A program made the translations under genes and the position numbers. From positions 1,005,707-1,069,706 of the forward strand of contig JAYKAV010002955.1 of NCBI GenBank assembly GCA_035582835.1: a DNA stretch of 64,000 nucleotides, in the 5' to 3' direction. Positions 49,700-61,215 of this stretch are shown piece after piece. Every line of letters starts with the position of its first letter. Within the stretch, counting starts at the first letter, position 1. A model generated the notes under the pieces. That model had not been told where the DNA came from. It made no database searches and saw only the letters and a list, made by a program, of their open reading frames with translations. This DNA comes from Phoebastria nigripes. Lineage: Eukaryota > Chordata > Aves > Procellariiformes > Diomedeidae.

Positions 49700-50145
49700 G
49701 AGGTTTGTGTAGTTTTGAGATCCCCAATACGAGAAAGGCATGGACATAACAGAGTGAGTGGGGAGTGCCCAGGATGGTCAAGGGGCTGGAGAACATGAAG
49801 CATGAACAGAAACAGAGAAGGCAAAGGGAGATCTTGCTGCTGTGTCCAGCAACCTAATTGAGAGTATAGAGAGGACAAACCAAAACTCTTCTTGGAGTCC
49901 TGTGGCAATGGACACAAGTTGAAACAGAAGACATTCTGATTAGATAAAAAGAGAAAGGTTTTCACCATGAGGTTGATCACTCAGGAGCACGGACCTAGAG
50001 AGGTTTTGGAAAATCCATCTCTGGAGATATGCAAAACTCAGCAAGTCCCTCTGCAGGCTGATCTAGCTGGACCTGCTCTGCACTGTTTTTTGGGCTAGAT
50101 GATGTCCAGGGTGCCTTCCAACCCATATAGTTTTCTGTGATTGTA
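49700..50145 (+). mobile_element. CR1 LINE 3' end, moderately old
   Basis: Blocks match the CR1 3' region in sense order. They are 'GAGATCCCCAATACGAGAAA' (49717 on), 'GGTCAAGGGGCTGGAGAAC' (49776-49794), 'GGGAGATCTTGCTGCTG', 'ATGGACACAAGTTGAAACAG' (49908-49927), 'GAGAGGTTTTGGAAAATCC', 'ATCTCTGGAGATATGCAAAA', 'GGGCTAGATGATGTCCAGG' (50092-50110) and 'GTGCCTTCCAACCCATATAG'. It ends in the short TTCTGTGATTGT, a single worn terminal octamer. The frame is broken. It is 5'-truncated near 49700. Confidence 0.87.
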
Positions 50146-50154
50146 TAAGAAAAA

Positions 50155-50375
50155 AAATCTTTATTAATTCAGTATTTACCAAGTACAGGGTTACACTGAG
50201 TACTATACAAATACATAGAAAAGTGTTTTCTAGACTGAAGAGTTTATGCTCCAAATAAAACAAAGCCTTGTGTGTGTGTATAGGGACTGGAGGTGCACTG
50301 AGGTGAAGTGTTTTGCTGAGGTCCTGCTGAAATTCAGTGATGGAACAAGAAGAAGAATTATCTCAGTCTCACTCT
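50155..50375 (+). mobile_element. Possible ancient L2/MIR-like relic
   Basis: The order 'CAGTATTTACCAAGTACAGG', 'CACTGAGTACTATACAAATA', 'GAAGAGTTTATGCTCCAAAT', 'GAGGTGAAGTGTTTTGCTGA' and 'ATTCAGTGATGGAACAAGAA' follows the familiar L2/MIR-type tail: transition through a 'ctatacaaat' block, an 'agagcttacaatctaaat' block, then 'aggtgacttgcccaaggtca' and 'cagtggcagagc'. It directly follows the CR1 end at 50145, so the CR1 probably inserted next to or into it. A short TG run lies at 50270-50280. Confidence 0.5.
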
Positions 50376-51579
50376 TTCCGCTGTCTCGGTACAGACCATG
50401 GTGTATGCAGAAAGCATTGTTAGGTTACACAGGATGGAAGGATTGCAAAAGTAGGATTAATGATTTGGGTTTTTCACTACAAAAGATATTTCTGCCTCTG
50501 ACATTTTGCAGCAGTTAAGGAAAAAGTCCCACCTGCAGCAGCGTAATATCCAGATAGACACCCGATCACTGTTACATGAGCCTTTTCTGCTGAAGATGCA
50601 AAAACATTCTTTCTATTTCTGTAATTTCCTCTGATTACTCCAGACCAGTTCTGGGCAATGGGCTCCCAGTCAGTTGTCTGTGAAATCCCTAAATGGGTAT
50701 ATTTAGGCAGTTCCAGTGTTACAGGACATGAGAATAAGTTTGTTTGCAAAAGTTATTTGAACAAAGTAACTCTACCTGTATTCTTTCTCAATGGGCCACA
50801 AGTTAAAATATAGTGCGAATATTGAATAACTAATTTCCAAGGAGATTCACAGTGACTTGCAAAAGAAGACAAATAAAAAATGACCCCTTTACATATATGA
50901 TGCATTCTGATCCACTGCCCCTTTAATAATTAGAAACATGGTTTCACTGATACACTTTACAGAACCATTCTGGGGATTCATGAATTTAAAAGAAAAAAAA
51001 ATAAACTAGATGTGAATAATTCATACTTAAATAGCTCTGGGCCAAGATATTGCTTCAGTATTTCCAAGTATGCAGGTTTTATTATTCTCTTAAAGTATGA
51101 ATAAAAACAAGGTTGTTTTATCACACTTGGACTAATCAATGATATGCCCGAAGCACAGTTGGCAGTAAATGATCCGTTTTAGTTTAAAACATTTTTTAAA
51201 TCGATGTGTATTGTAAGGGAGTCATAAAAATCTTCAAATTAAAGGTTTTTGAGCCATAAAAACAAGTAATATATTTAAAGGTTTTTTAAGGCAGTAATGT
51301 TTCCAAGTAAATAGGAGATGGGCCAAGCAGTTCCCTCTGAATTACTGTTCATCAGGTTTTCACACTCTATTAAGGTAACCTTCATGAAATATTTCTACAT
51401 TACACTTCATGATGTAATTTGAATGCATTAGAATTAATTTGCCAATAAACTGCAGGGAAAATATGGAATATGCTACCCCCAAAAGCTTATGAACTCTCTC
51501 TGTTTAGCTTGGGTCACATTCATGAGGGTTTCCAATGTAAAGTTTGCAGGCAAAAAATGACTCCTGTGACTACAACGCT
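50376..51579. other. Noncoding stretch, no gene seen
   Basis: About 1.2 kb, very AT-rich after 50.8 kb, with no recognised repeat or exon. Confidence 0.5.
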
Positions 51580-52116
51580 TTATTCAGGAGTGAGCTCTTT
51601 GCCCAGGGAGGGAAAGTGATGCCATCTGTGGGTCTGTGCACTGGGTTCAGGGCTTTTAGTTTGCTCAATGAATGCAATACACTGGGAAACCAGTGAGTCA
51701 GTGCTGACTTTGTAAGGTAGAGACAACTTCTTAACAACAGCCCTTTACCCACCCCAGGCAAGCTCCTCCATGGCTCTCTTGGCCAACCAGCTTTCGACAA
51801 AGTGTGTTGTGGTGCCAACCCACCACTGAGTCCTCTTCCCTGACTGAAGCATGGCTTACTTGTTGGAGAAGATCCAGAGCTGGCCCTTGGCTGTATGGAT
51901 AAGTTTCAGGCAATGTGAGTCACCAATGACATCACAGGGACTGCAGGTGTGGAATAAGATTTGCAGGGCAATGCCCTTTAGGACAGGGATATTTGCCTTG
52001 TCCAGTTTTTTATACAAATGCTTAAGGTTGCTTCTAATCTCTGCCACCCACCTTTGATGCTGAGGATCTAACACGACAACCAGGGAATCACCCGGGAACA
52101 CAGAGGAGGGAGGTTA
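51580..52116 (-). pseudogene. Unidentified decayed reading frame with terminal AATAAA
   Basis: One minus-strand frame stays protein-like for about 175 codons with only two internal stops. It starts near 52116 just after a TAA, reads through PGDSLVVVLDPQHQRW and LKHLYKKLDKANIPVLKG, meets stops at about 51856 and 51751, and continues as RAVVKKLSLPYKV to a final TAA at about 51580. That stop is part of an AATAAA polyadenylation signal. No ATG or acceptor splice site is obvious at the left edge, and there is no poly(A) tail downstream of the signal, so a processed copy is not proven. I do not recognise the family. It could be a dead last exon, a retrocopy, or chance in mixed-composition DNA. Confidence 0.35.
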
Positions 52117-53034
52117 TAAAGTTTTCTCATTCTTTACTTCCAACTCTCATTCACATTGCTGGCAGCTTCGCTGTCTGCATTTCTAAAGAACCTCTCACCA
52201 TAGGTTTTACTTCAAAGGCAATAGATGTTCCATATGTGTTCACGTCAGACATGCCGTATTGAGGTTTGGAGAAAATCCACTGAAGGTGAGACTATGCTTC
52301 CAGTGTTTATGCTCATTGCCTTTGGTTGTAGTCAATGAGAGTGAATGGAAATACTGACAACAGGACATATTTCGTAGTGGAAAAACTGACATGTGATATC
52401 TCATAATCTTCATAATTATTATTTCCTTTTTAAAACTTAGGTAAAATACATGAGCTAAGTATGTCAAGAGCTGAGTTCTTCTAACCCTCAGCATTTTATG
52501 CAAACTAACTGGCAAAAAACCCAGCTCAGCAAGAAATCTTTCTCACTAAGCAGGACCAGAACTGGATGTGTCCAAATATCAGAAGACAAAATCCCATTTT
52601 GTAGGATTTCCATACATTAGTGGAAACGAAAGCACAGAAAGCCTGGACTATTCTCTCAAGATTTCTGATTTATTTACAGACTCAAGAGGTCTGCATCACC
52701 AGAATGAAGCTGGAAGCCTCTCTTTCTTCCTACGATACTTTTTCTACAGTACTCTTTCTTCCTACAGCACAACCACTTTCCATAGCATTGAGGTCTTGCA
52801 ATCAAACTGTCACAATCTGCTATTTGTAAATGGAGATAGTAAAGACATGGCAAAGCTTTTTGGCAGCTGGTTGCCTCTCTGTGTTTGAGATCCACCTCTG
52901 ATATCCTCAAAGCCTACATTTAGTCAGGGCCAAAGTGTTCAGGGGTGAGCTCACCAAACCAGAGCAAGCTGGCCTGTCTCACAGCTCTCTGAGGGTGCTA
53001 TAATTTCTCAGCTTCCCTGGAAATCTAGGTTATA
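52117..53034. other. Noncoding stretch, no supported gene
   Basis: Open frames of 106 codons (52568-52888, plus) and 91 codons (52240-52515, minus) have no recognisable features. A word TTTCTTCCTAC occurs twice about 45 bp apart near 52723 and 52768. Confidence 0.45.
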
Positions 53035-53092
53035 CTGTTTGCCTAAGGTCCCACGGGAGCTGGTGGTAGAATAGGCAGCTGAAACTTAAAGG
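53035..53092 (+). mobile_element. Possible MIR-type SINE tail
   Basis: 'TGTTTGCCTAAGGTCCCACG' (53037-53056), followed by 'GAGCTGGTGGTAGAATAGGC', matches the conserved 'TTGCCCAAGGTCACACAG...GTGGCAGAG' tail of MIR/CORE-SINE elements. The upstream tRNA-like head is not visible. Confidence 0.45.
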
Positions 53093-56009
53093 AACTTAGA
53101 TTATGCTACCTTGAGCAGAACAAAGGTCTGGAAGTTGAGAATAGCTAAAATTTGAGCGATGAGGTGAGAGATACTAGCAGTTACCCAGTGTACTGTTTTC
53201 TAGGGTGGATTTGTGTGCACTGTCTGTCATTTCACCAATAGGTTTAAGAAGCTGGAGGGCCAAATTTTACTACGTTTGTACAGTTTTTTTCCTCCTGCTG
53301 AAGGCAAAAAGAGAAAAGAAGGTAGGACGTGTTGCATGCAACATTTGGAGATGCTGTAATGGGCCACAGAGCGAGGATCCTAGCTTTTAGTCAGGTCAGT
53401 GGGAAATGTCAAGGAAGCAGCTGGTATGAGTGTGTCTCCTGGCCAGTCTCACCTTGGTTTCTCTTCAGGTTTCTTCTCCTATCGCCAACTCTAGCAGAGC
53501 ACGTTCTGATTTTTCACATCCACAGTCTCCTCATCTAGAGGATGCTGTGGGGTGTGAGAAGATCTGGCTTATTTTGGATGATAATATGATTAAAAATAAA
53601 TAAGGCTGTGTGATCAGAGTAGAGAGCTGATTCTCTTATCCATTCTTTTGTTCCTCTGACAGAGAAATCTTGGCACTATCTTGAAGGAACATATTATGTT
53701 TCCAGAGAAAGGAAGTAATTCCAGTCATTCGCGAGTAATCCCTCTATCCACTACTGCATTAATACTACAGGTCCTTAAAAAGAGACCCATCTAACTTTTT
53801 TTGGCTAAAATGTGGTCACTGAATAAACAGGCAGGAAATTAGAGATTTTTTTTTTTCTTTGAATTTTGGGAGAAGCTTCTCCTCAGAAGTCCTGAGAAAA
53901 ATTTCAAATTAATAAATAACATTATTCTTATTGAAATATTTGGCAGTAAAGAAAGACCAGTTGTAGATGCTTTACAGTAAAAAGTTTAAAATGGAAAGTC
54001 TGACACATTCTTAAGCTATAATAACACAAACGGGATCACTATAATTTTCAGTTCTGATTATAGNTTATAAAATCACTGCCAAATACCATATATTCACAAG
54101 CCTGCAGAAAACAATCTGCAAAATGAAATATGGAGAACTGCTGAAGGCAAGTACAGGCAGCTGTAAATGTTGGAGATATAATGATAAAGCCAAGCCTAAA
54201 ATCAAGATGCTGTTGATAACTAGTCAGAGAAATTTCACTCATACCCTATCAAATTGAATTTAATCACTGACAATTTCCATTATCTAAGAATACAGTGATT
54301 TATTTGCAGACATTCTAAGACAAAAAGCTTTTCTAAGATGGGATTAATTTTGAGAACATATATCAAGTACTAAACAGGAAAGAAATTATAGGGGTGTTAT
54401 ATCCAAACTGAATAATATAAACCATGGAAATTCANACTCAAAGTTATATCAAGGAGAAGGAACAAAGTTCTAAAAATTGTGTGTGGAAATCTTCATTAGT
54501 TTTGGTCACATGAAAATTAATAATTTTCTCATTGGAAAAGAACTATTTGTTGACAGTGCAGTTCAGAATACTGGGATTAAACACATACAGATAAAGGGAA
54601 ACTAAGGAGTGTTGATTTAGCATGAGTGTACTACAACTGCTAGAGATAATATAGACATATCTATAGCTTCATATTGAAGTAGATGACTGTGAGACTGCAA
54701 GATGGATGGACAAATGGACCTCTTCCCCCTAGCTTTCATGTTCCTTTGTAACTGCATATAGTTTGCAAGAGCTCCAAATAAAAACATGGAGCTGTTAAAA
54801 GATGGAGACCTGACCTCTTTGTGGGCAGAAACAGCACAGTAAACCGCTAACAGAAATTTCTGGTATTACTAATAAACTGAGACAAATAACCTCCCAAATG
54901 TAATAAGACACATAACAAAATGTGAGGAGATTAAGTTTTTCCAGTGTGAATTAACAGAAATTAAGAGCTTGAAATGCAGTTAAGTATATTATTTTGGGCA
55001 AAACTCTCTCTGGATTGCAACTGTCCATGACATGGTCTTGACTGCTTGAGTTTCCTCAAGACCGACACATTTGCATTTCTTATTTTTCTTCTGTCAGTCT
55101 GTAATTTCATTTCAGTTTGTATTGGCTTAGCAATGAGCATCCTTAAAAAGGGACAGCTGCACGAATGTGGGCATAGAAATGTGACTCATGATCTTTAGGA
55201 CATTGTAACTTCTCTGCTTAAGAAACTAAGCAGTTCAGGAACTAATAGCTAAGGAACTATGCAGCTGAACCACTGCCTACGCATCAGTGGGCTTCCTAAT
55301 TAGAGTAATCAATAGAAAATACAGACTTGAAAATGGTATGAGGACCATATGAGGTATGGTCAGCCATTTCTCCCTATGTGATAGCTGTGTTGAGTTTGTA
55401 TAACTGAATTGAAATTATTAAGGTCTCTGTTGGGTAATTTTCCATGCGTAGGTCCTGCACAGTGTCTGTTTTTCACTGATATGAATTCCCCTTCCTGAAC
55501 CTTCCCCCACTCTAAAAGCCCATTTCCAAAATTTCCATTTCTCCTTCCTGCATGACTGACTGTGACTTCTTACGGATTGTGAATGCTGTTTGTAAAAGCA
55601 CGATACACTGAAATTCATAAGCAAAATATGTGTTTTAATAGCTGTAATTATTACAGAGCTGTAAGCCTTGGTGGGGCTCTTCAGCTGAAAGTTTTAGAAG
55701 TTTCCAAACAATCAAGTTAACCTCAAAATGTTGTGTCTGATGGTTAAATGTAATCTCACCATTTTACAGGGTAAAATAGAAGAACCAAGAAAAGAAACCT
55801 CATGATTCTGAATTTGGGCACTTGAAAGGTTATATTGGCATCTAACAAGGCGTGGTTTCTTTTTTTTTTGGAAGCAGAATCGGGCTTGTGGCTCCAGCAC
55901 ACTTCATTAAAAAGGTCTTCAGATTTTCATTGGAAGGTGAGGATGCCCGCCAGCTGCTAGTATAAAAGTGTCTTATTTATTTTACTAAATGTGGATGTTG
56001 CTGTTTAAT
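53093..56009. other. Noncoding stretch, no gene seen
   Basis: AT-rich, with no recognised exon or repeat. Frames are short (below 70 codons). Confidence 0.5.
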
Positions 56010-56160
56010 ATCAGATCTTCAAATAGTCTTGAAGGGAATTGCCCAAGGTCATGCAATGCCTTTGGGAAAGACATAAAGCATTTTGACTCACTTCTTCGCT
56101 CTGTAACGCAATGAGCTAAGCGAATCGCTTCTGTCTGGGAGCCGGAAGGTCATGCATAGC
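56010..56160 (-). mobile_element. MIR-like SINE relic, antisense
   Basis: On the plus strand, 'GAATTGCCCAAGGTCATGCA' (56037-56056) is followed by 'CACTTCTTCGCTCTGTAACG' and 'CAATGAGCTAAGC' (56108-56121). Reversed, the last part reads TAGCTCATTGCGTTACAGAG, like a tRNA A-box region. This gives the tail-then-head order expected of a MIR-type element lying on the minus strand with the tail block in the antisense form. The middle is poorly preserved and the edges are approximate. Confidence 0.4.
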
Positions 56161-59100
56161 GAAATTTCCTCCTGAACAAAGCCACCAAAGAATGAAGTGT
56201 GCACACAGACCTGGAGACTGGCCTTTTTGGTTTTCCCTGGCCGACTTTGAGGCTGCAAGCTTCTTCATAGAAATGATGCAATTCCAGAAACACCTCAGCG
56301 TTTGGTGGCACAGTTTGTTTAGTGACTCACTTTTTCAATATGTATGAAAATGCTGTTAGCTAAGGAGAAGCCCAGACCTCTTCATCTTCTTTTTAAAATA
56401 GTAGTTTGGGGGAGCTCTCTATTATAACTTTTTATCTTGCTCATTTTTCAGAAAGAAGAATTTGAGATTTAAGTACTAGTTCTGTATCCTTGACCCGTCT
56501 GAAATGCAAGCTACCCTTCCCTCCCTCTCCTGTGTTGTGTGACCTATGGAATAGGCTTCTTGTTTCTTGAACATAGCTTTAAAACATGTCCTTTCCAGAC
56601 CTCTTCTAGTGATTGCTACATACACAGGGTCTCTCCTCTTTTTGTGGGTGGTAGAGAAGGGAAAGGAAGACTTCAAAGTGAAGAACAGGGGATTTTGTGA
56701 TCGCTGTGGGGCAGGCGATGCTCCAGACCCAGAAGCAATGCAGAAAGGGGTGACTGGAAGAGGGTGGAGATGGCTCCTCTGCATGCCGGGACATTCGGCT
56801 GAGCTGCTGTTGTGGCTGGAGAGGGCATCTGGGCGGCATGCTGTGGGGTTGTTTAATAACTAGTCAGCAGATCTGGACTTGAAGGTGATCTTAAGGTCAG
56901 TCCTAAACACTGAGGAAAGCTTATCCTCCCTGCATTTGTGATTTCATTAGGTTGTAATGAGCTGAACAAGAACAGTGTCTTCTATGGAACAGAAAGAAAA
57001 AAGCTTCTGGTTATTAGATTTGGGGCATTAAAGCAGAGTGCTTGCATACCAGCCACAAAACTTTATCTGTTGGCCTGAAAAGAAAAATCTGCTGCTCTCA
57101 GAGACCCACAAACTCTGTGGCGTGGCAGCTGGGGCACCACATACTTCGCTCTGGCAGCGAAAATAGTAGTGGGAGGCAAGAAATGCCAACTTTTAGATCT
57201 GGGCAAGGTGTGAGAAGCCAGTGCTAACCCAACCTGGAGGGAGAGGTGTGAAAAGCTTTTAGACAAAGCTCCCCAAATGCCAGATCTCTGTGATTAATCT
57301 GTCATGCATTGTCTGTACAGGAGACCAGAAGCAAGTGAAAGACAGTGATGAATACTCATGTTATGTGACTTTTAAATTATTATGGCATTTTAAAATTGTT
57401 GTAATTATTAGAAGTTTCTATGCATTCTAGAAGGATTAAGTCTAGGAACATAAGATTATGACCTCCAAAAGCTGTGCATAGTGGAGGGCTGCGCTTGGCA
57501 TGGCTGGGTTTTGTGTTTGGACTCATCCCACTAAAAGCAGGAGGGGAGACCGTGGGATCATCATAAGCATACTTGATAGAAATTTTAACAGATTAAAAAA
57601 GAAAAGGAGGGAATTCTGAATAAAAAGATTAAAAAGAGTGAGAAGAGAGTTTTTTCATCTTGGAAAAGGAGGAGGGAGATGGTTCAGAGTGGAGTTTCCG
57701 GGACAGGAGAGGCAGGCTCAGCTTACCAAGTTAGTTTTGGAGGATGATCCTGAACAGTAACACTCAGGAAGTGAACTTTTGCTGGATTTTGCTCTCAGCT
57801 TGCACAGCTGGGTGCCGGGGGAAATCCTAAATGACAGTTAGGGGAGGAGACTGGTTTCTGTGTTCTCTACGGGACTTGTTTCCAACTTCATCGTCATGTA
57901 TTTCACTGTTGCTTCACTGGGATGAAATTTATTCATCTTTAAGCTGTCTGATGATAAGAATTGTTACAAATGAATCTCAGAAGCACAAGGCACGTTTTTT
58001 TTTTTCCTATGGGAGTAATGAATGGAAGTAAAATGTTTTATAAGAATAAAGCCTTCAGGAGCTTCTGCCCTTGCTGACATCTAGGCAATCTCCCACCGAA
58101 CTGCAAGGATCTGTTTGGGGCTGATTTCAGGTGCCACAATGTGATGGTGTATCTTTCTAAGTATATAAATATAAGAACGTAATTTCCTGTGGTGGTTGAT
58201 AGCCAGTACCTCTTTGGCAAAGTGTATGTGGTGGAGAGAGATCCCCCAAAACTGAGTAACTTCAAATCATCATAGTTCATACTGGCAGAGTCCTACACTA
58301 TCGGCAACAGTTGCTACTGCCGTTTTTCTTTCTTTACCCACCAAATTCTTGCTAAAATAAAACTTGTATTAATCTAACCTGAGCTCTCTGGACTCGAGTT
58401 GCTCTCCAAAGTCGTTATGAGTGTTGCCCAGCTCAGTTCACTGTATGACATAGCCTTTATTTAGCTCCTGCCAAAATTAACTTTGTTTAATTTTCTGTAA
58501 ATCACAGTACTACATCTGAGTTTTTTGGGACTCTATTTTTTTACACTTCTTCCAAAGCCTAGGTCTGCACTGTGGTTCTCTACCAAGAAAAAGGAGACAG
58601 ATGTTAGATAAAAGGTACTCTAGAGAAAAAAATTGTAAGGACGATGGATATCAAAAGATGAGAGAGCATTTCTGAGACCAATTGGGCAACTGAACTCAAG
58701 AATGATACAATCTTAAAAAAATGCATCTTCTGTTTTCAGTTATAAAGAAACAAAACTGGTAACCTTATTTTGAACTTTTTTTGTTTTTATACTTAGAGGT
58801 GCTATATTTAGGGGAGGAAGAGAGAAGCGATTTTATGTAGCCTCCAGCAAGATGCCATGTTTTTCATACAATACTTTCCTGTTCATTCTTCTTTCCATAT
58901 TTTTTTTTTTATATTTTAGTTTTTGGGTTGCCCATACAAATGATTTGAAAGGAAATATTCTCCAACAAATCTTAGCTGTGCCTCTAGTTCCTAGCATTTT
59001 AAAAAGAAAGGTCCTCTGTCCTGTATATTTACATAAAGCCTGAATGCCAGATTTGGAAGACGTAATAAAAATATGCTTTTATGGGATTTGTTCTTAGGGA

Positions 59101-61215
59101 AAGAGAATTCCCCATGACCAAAAATACTCCAGTAATAAGCATTTGCTCTGTGCTGGCACCACTGTGACCTTAAATTATGAGCTTGCCCCCATTTGTAGCC
59201 AGTTTCCCCTCTTTAAATGTACAGTTAAGTCATTTGTAAATATCATAACTAAATCTGGAAGTGTAATTTAGTGACTCTATTTGAGGATTAAGAAGAAGAA
59301 GAACATTACTTAGAACCATATGTAATCTTTTCTGCTTTGTTTAATTTAGTTTACGCTATGCATGCCTTATCTTACAGTCATTCTTCACTCCAGCTCACTT
59401 GATATATTTGCAANGCTGTTGATAATACCATCAGAAAAATAGCTAAATGTTCATTTCTTTGCGAAACAAAATGTATATACTGTGAAGTGCATTGACATAA
59501 CATTAGTGACGTGGGATCATTGTCCCTAGGAAGGAAAAGTTGCTAGATCATACTGTTCGTTTTCCAGCTAGAGAATTAAAACTGTAGAAAGGAGGTATTA
59601 GATTTTACACTTGATCATACTAGCTGGCTTTATTAAACACTTGGAGCAACACTCTAGTTTCCTTTACCAAGAAAGCCAAAGAATTGAAATTCTCTACTGA
59701 ATACAGTCTACGTCACGGTCTTTATTTCATTAAGGTGTTATTCATGTATTTTGTTTTCAGTGGGACTGCCCCCCAGGTGCTGTGGGTATCTGATGTTTGT
59801 TTATTGTGCCAGAGTGACAATTGCTGATTAATTTGTATATCTTATTATTCATTACAAGCCTCACAAGCTTTATTCTTGCTGGGCCTGCCTTGTGGTCTCT
59901 TATGGTAGTTGAATTCACACCTTCTTATTTCCTCCAGACAATATGGATGGTGAAATAATTTTAAAGTCCTGAGCAGCTGCTTTTGAAGTTATTCTGACTG
60001 CTTTTTGAATCAAATAGTCTTAATTTGTAGCCTTACTTTTTATTCTTTTTCATGAAAACCTATCCATTTCCATATGAACATATTGTACTGTCAACAAACA
60101 TAATTCTTTGTCATATACTTGGAAGCAATATGGGGCTTGCCTGGTGTAAATACTCATAATTCTGTTGATTGTGTAGCATCATTTGAGCTTTGAGTGAAAT
60201 TTTGCAGAGGACACCTTCACCCTTTGCTTCGTGTAGAGTCGAGGCAGGCACACAAGAGGAAGTGCCTGAAAGATTACTATGAACTGGGCAGAGCAAGGAC
60301 ATCTAAAATNGTGGTATCCCATGCCATCGACAGCTAGCTTTGGAAAATCTGAGAGTTAGGTAAAAGGAAGACTTTGGAAACCAGGCTCTGGAGCTCAGCA
60401 GAGCTGACACAAAGCCATTCCCAGCATTCCTTACCTCCCAAACTGCTCCTTTAGTAGTCTAATCCAATGCCCAGAAACAAATAGCCACACACAAATAAAT
60501 CCTCTGGCACAGTAGGGGCTAGGGAACAGAAATAGCTGTGTCTCAGTTACAAGAAGGATAGATCCTCAGCCAGCAGTGGCCCCCAACCCAGAAGACAAAT
60601 TAAATGCAGAGAGACAAAAATGAAAAAGAGAGAACAATGTTTCATTGGGGAAGAAAAAATATTGACCCTCAGAAAACAGCTGTAAGGAAAATGACTGGGA
60701 AACATATACACACACACATGCATGCACACGCACATTGATAAATGGGACCAGTCTAATAGCAGAACATGAAATATACATAAAAAAAGAATTTCTTAGAAAG
60801 TTTCAGCCCAATATAAGGTCCAGCTATCATATTTTCCTTATTATTTCTTGTGTTTATCTCCTTGGTGTCTTCACCTACCTTACATTAAAACCAGCAGGAA
60901 GACTCATGCTTCTTTTGGTAAAAGAGGTGAATCCAGATTTGTGTTTTCAAGTGGTCATGAAACATAACCATGTACCTGTAGTTCAGTCCAAGATTTTTAA
61001 GAACCTTTACTATTATTGACAAGGGAAGAAACATGATATGGAAAAAGGCAATGTATCTCATTCTTGAATCAAGAGAACTGTAATCAGGATTGCTATAGTC
61101 TTGCTGTATCTGCAAAGAAATTTGATAGACACTGGTCATTGTGCAGTTAGTGTAAAAATTGTACCAGTAATTTTACACTCTTACAACATGTGGAAAATTG
61201 TGCTGGTAGAACTGG
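56161..61215. other. Noncoding stretch, no supported gene
   Basis: About 5 kb without recognised exons. Overlapping frames at 56476-56863 on both strands (up to 102 codons) look like composition effects. The alternating purine-pyrimidine tract at 60702-60735 lies here. Confidence 0.5.
60702..60735. repeat. 34-nt alternating purine-pyrimidine tract
   Basis: Every position alternates purine and pyrimidine over 34 bases, mostly CA steps with TATA and two ATGCATGC-like steps. Such tracts favour left-handed Z-DNA under negative supercoiling and act as dinucleotide microsatellites. Confidence 0.8.

Noticed and set aside
51560..51600. LTR end with AATAAA in reverse orientation
   Set aside because: No matching second LTR, no primer-binding site and no TG...CA boundaries could be placed.
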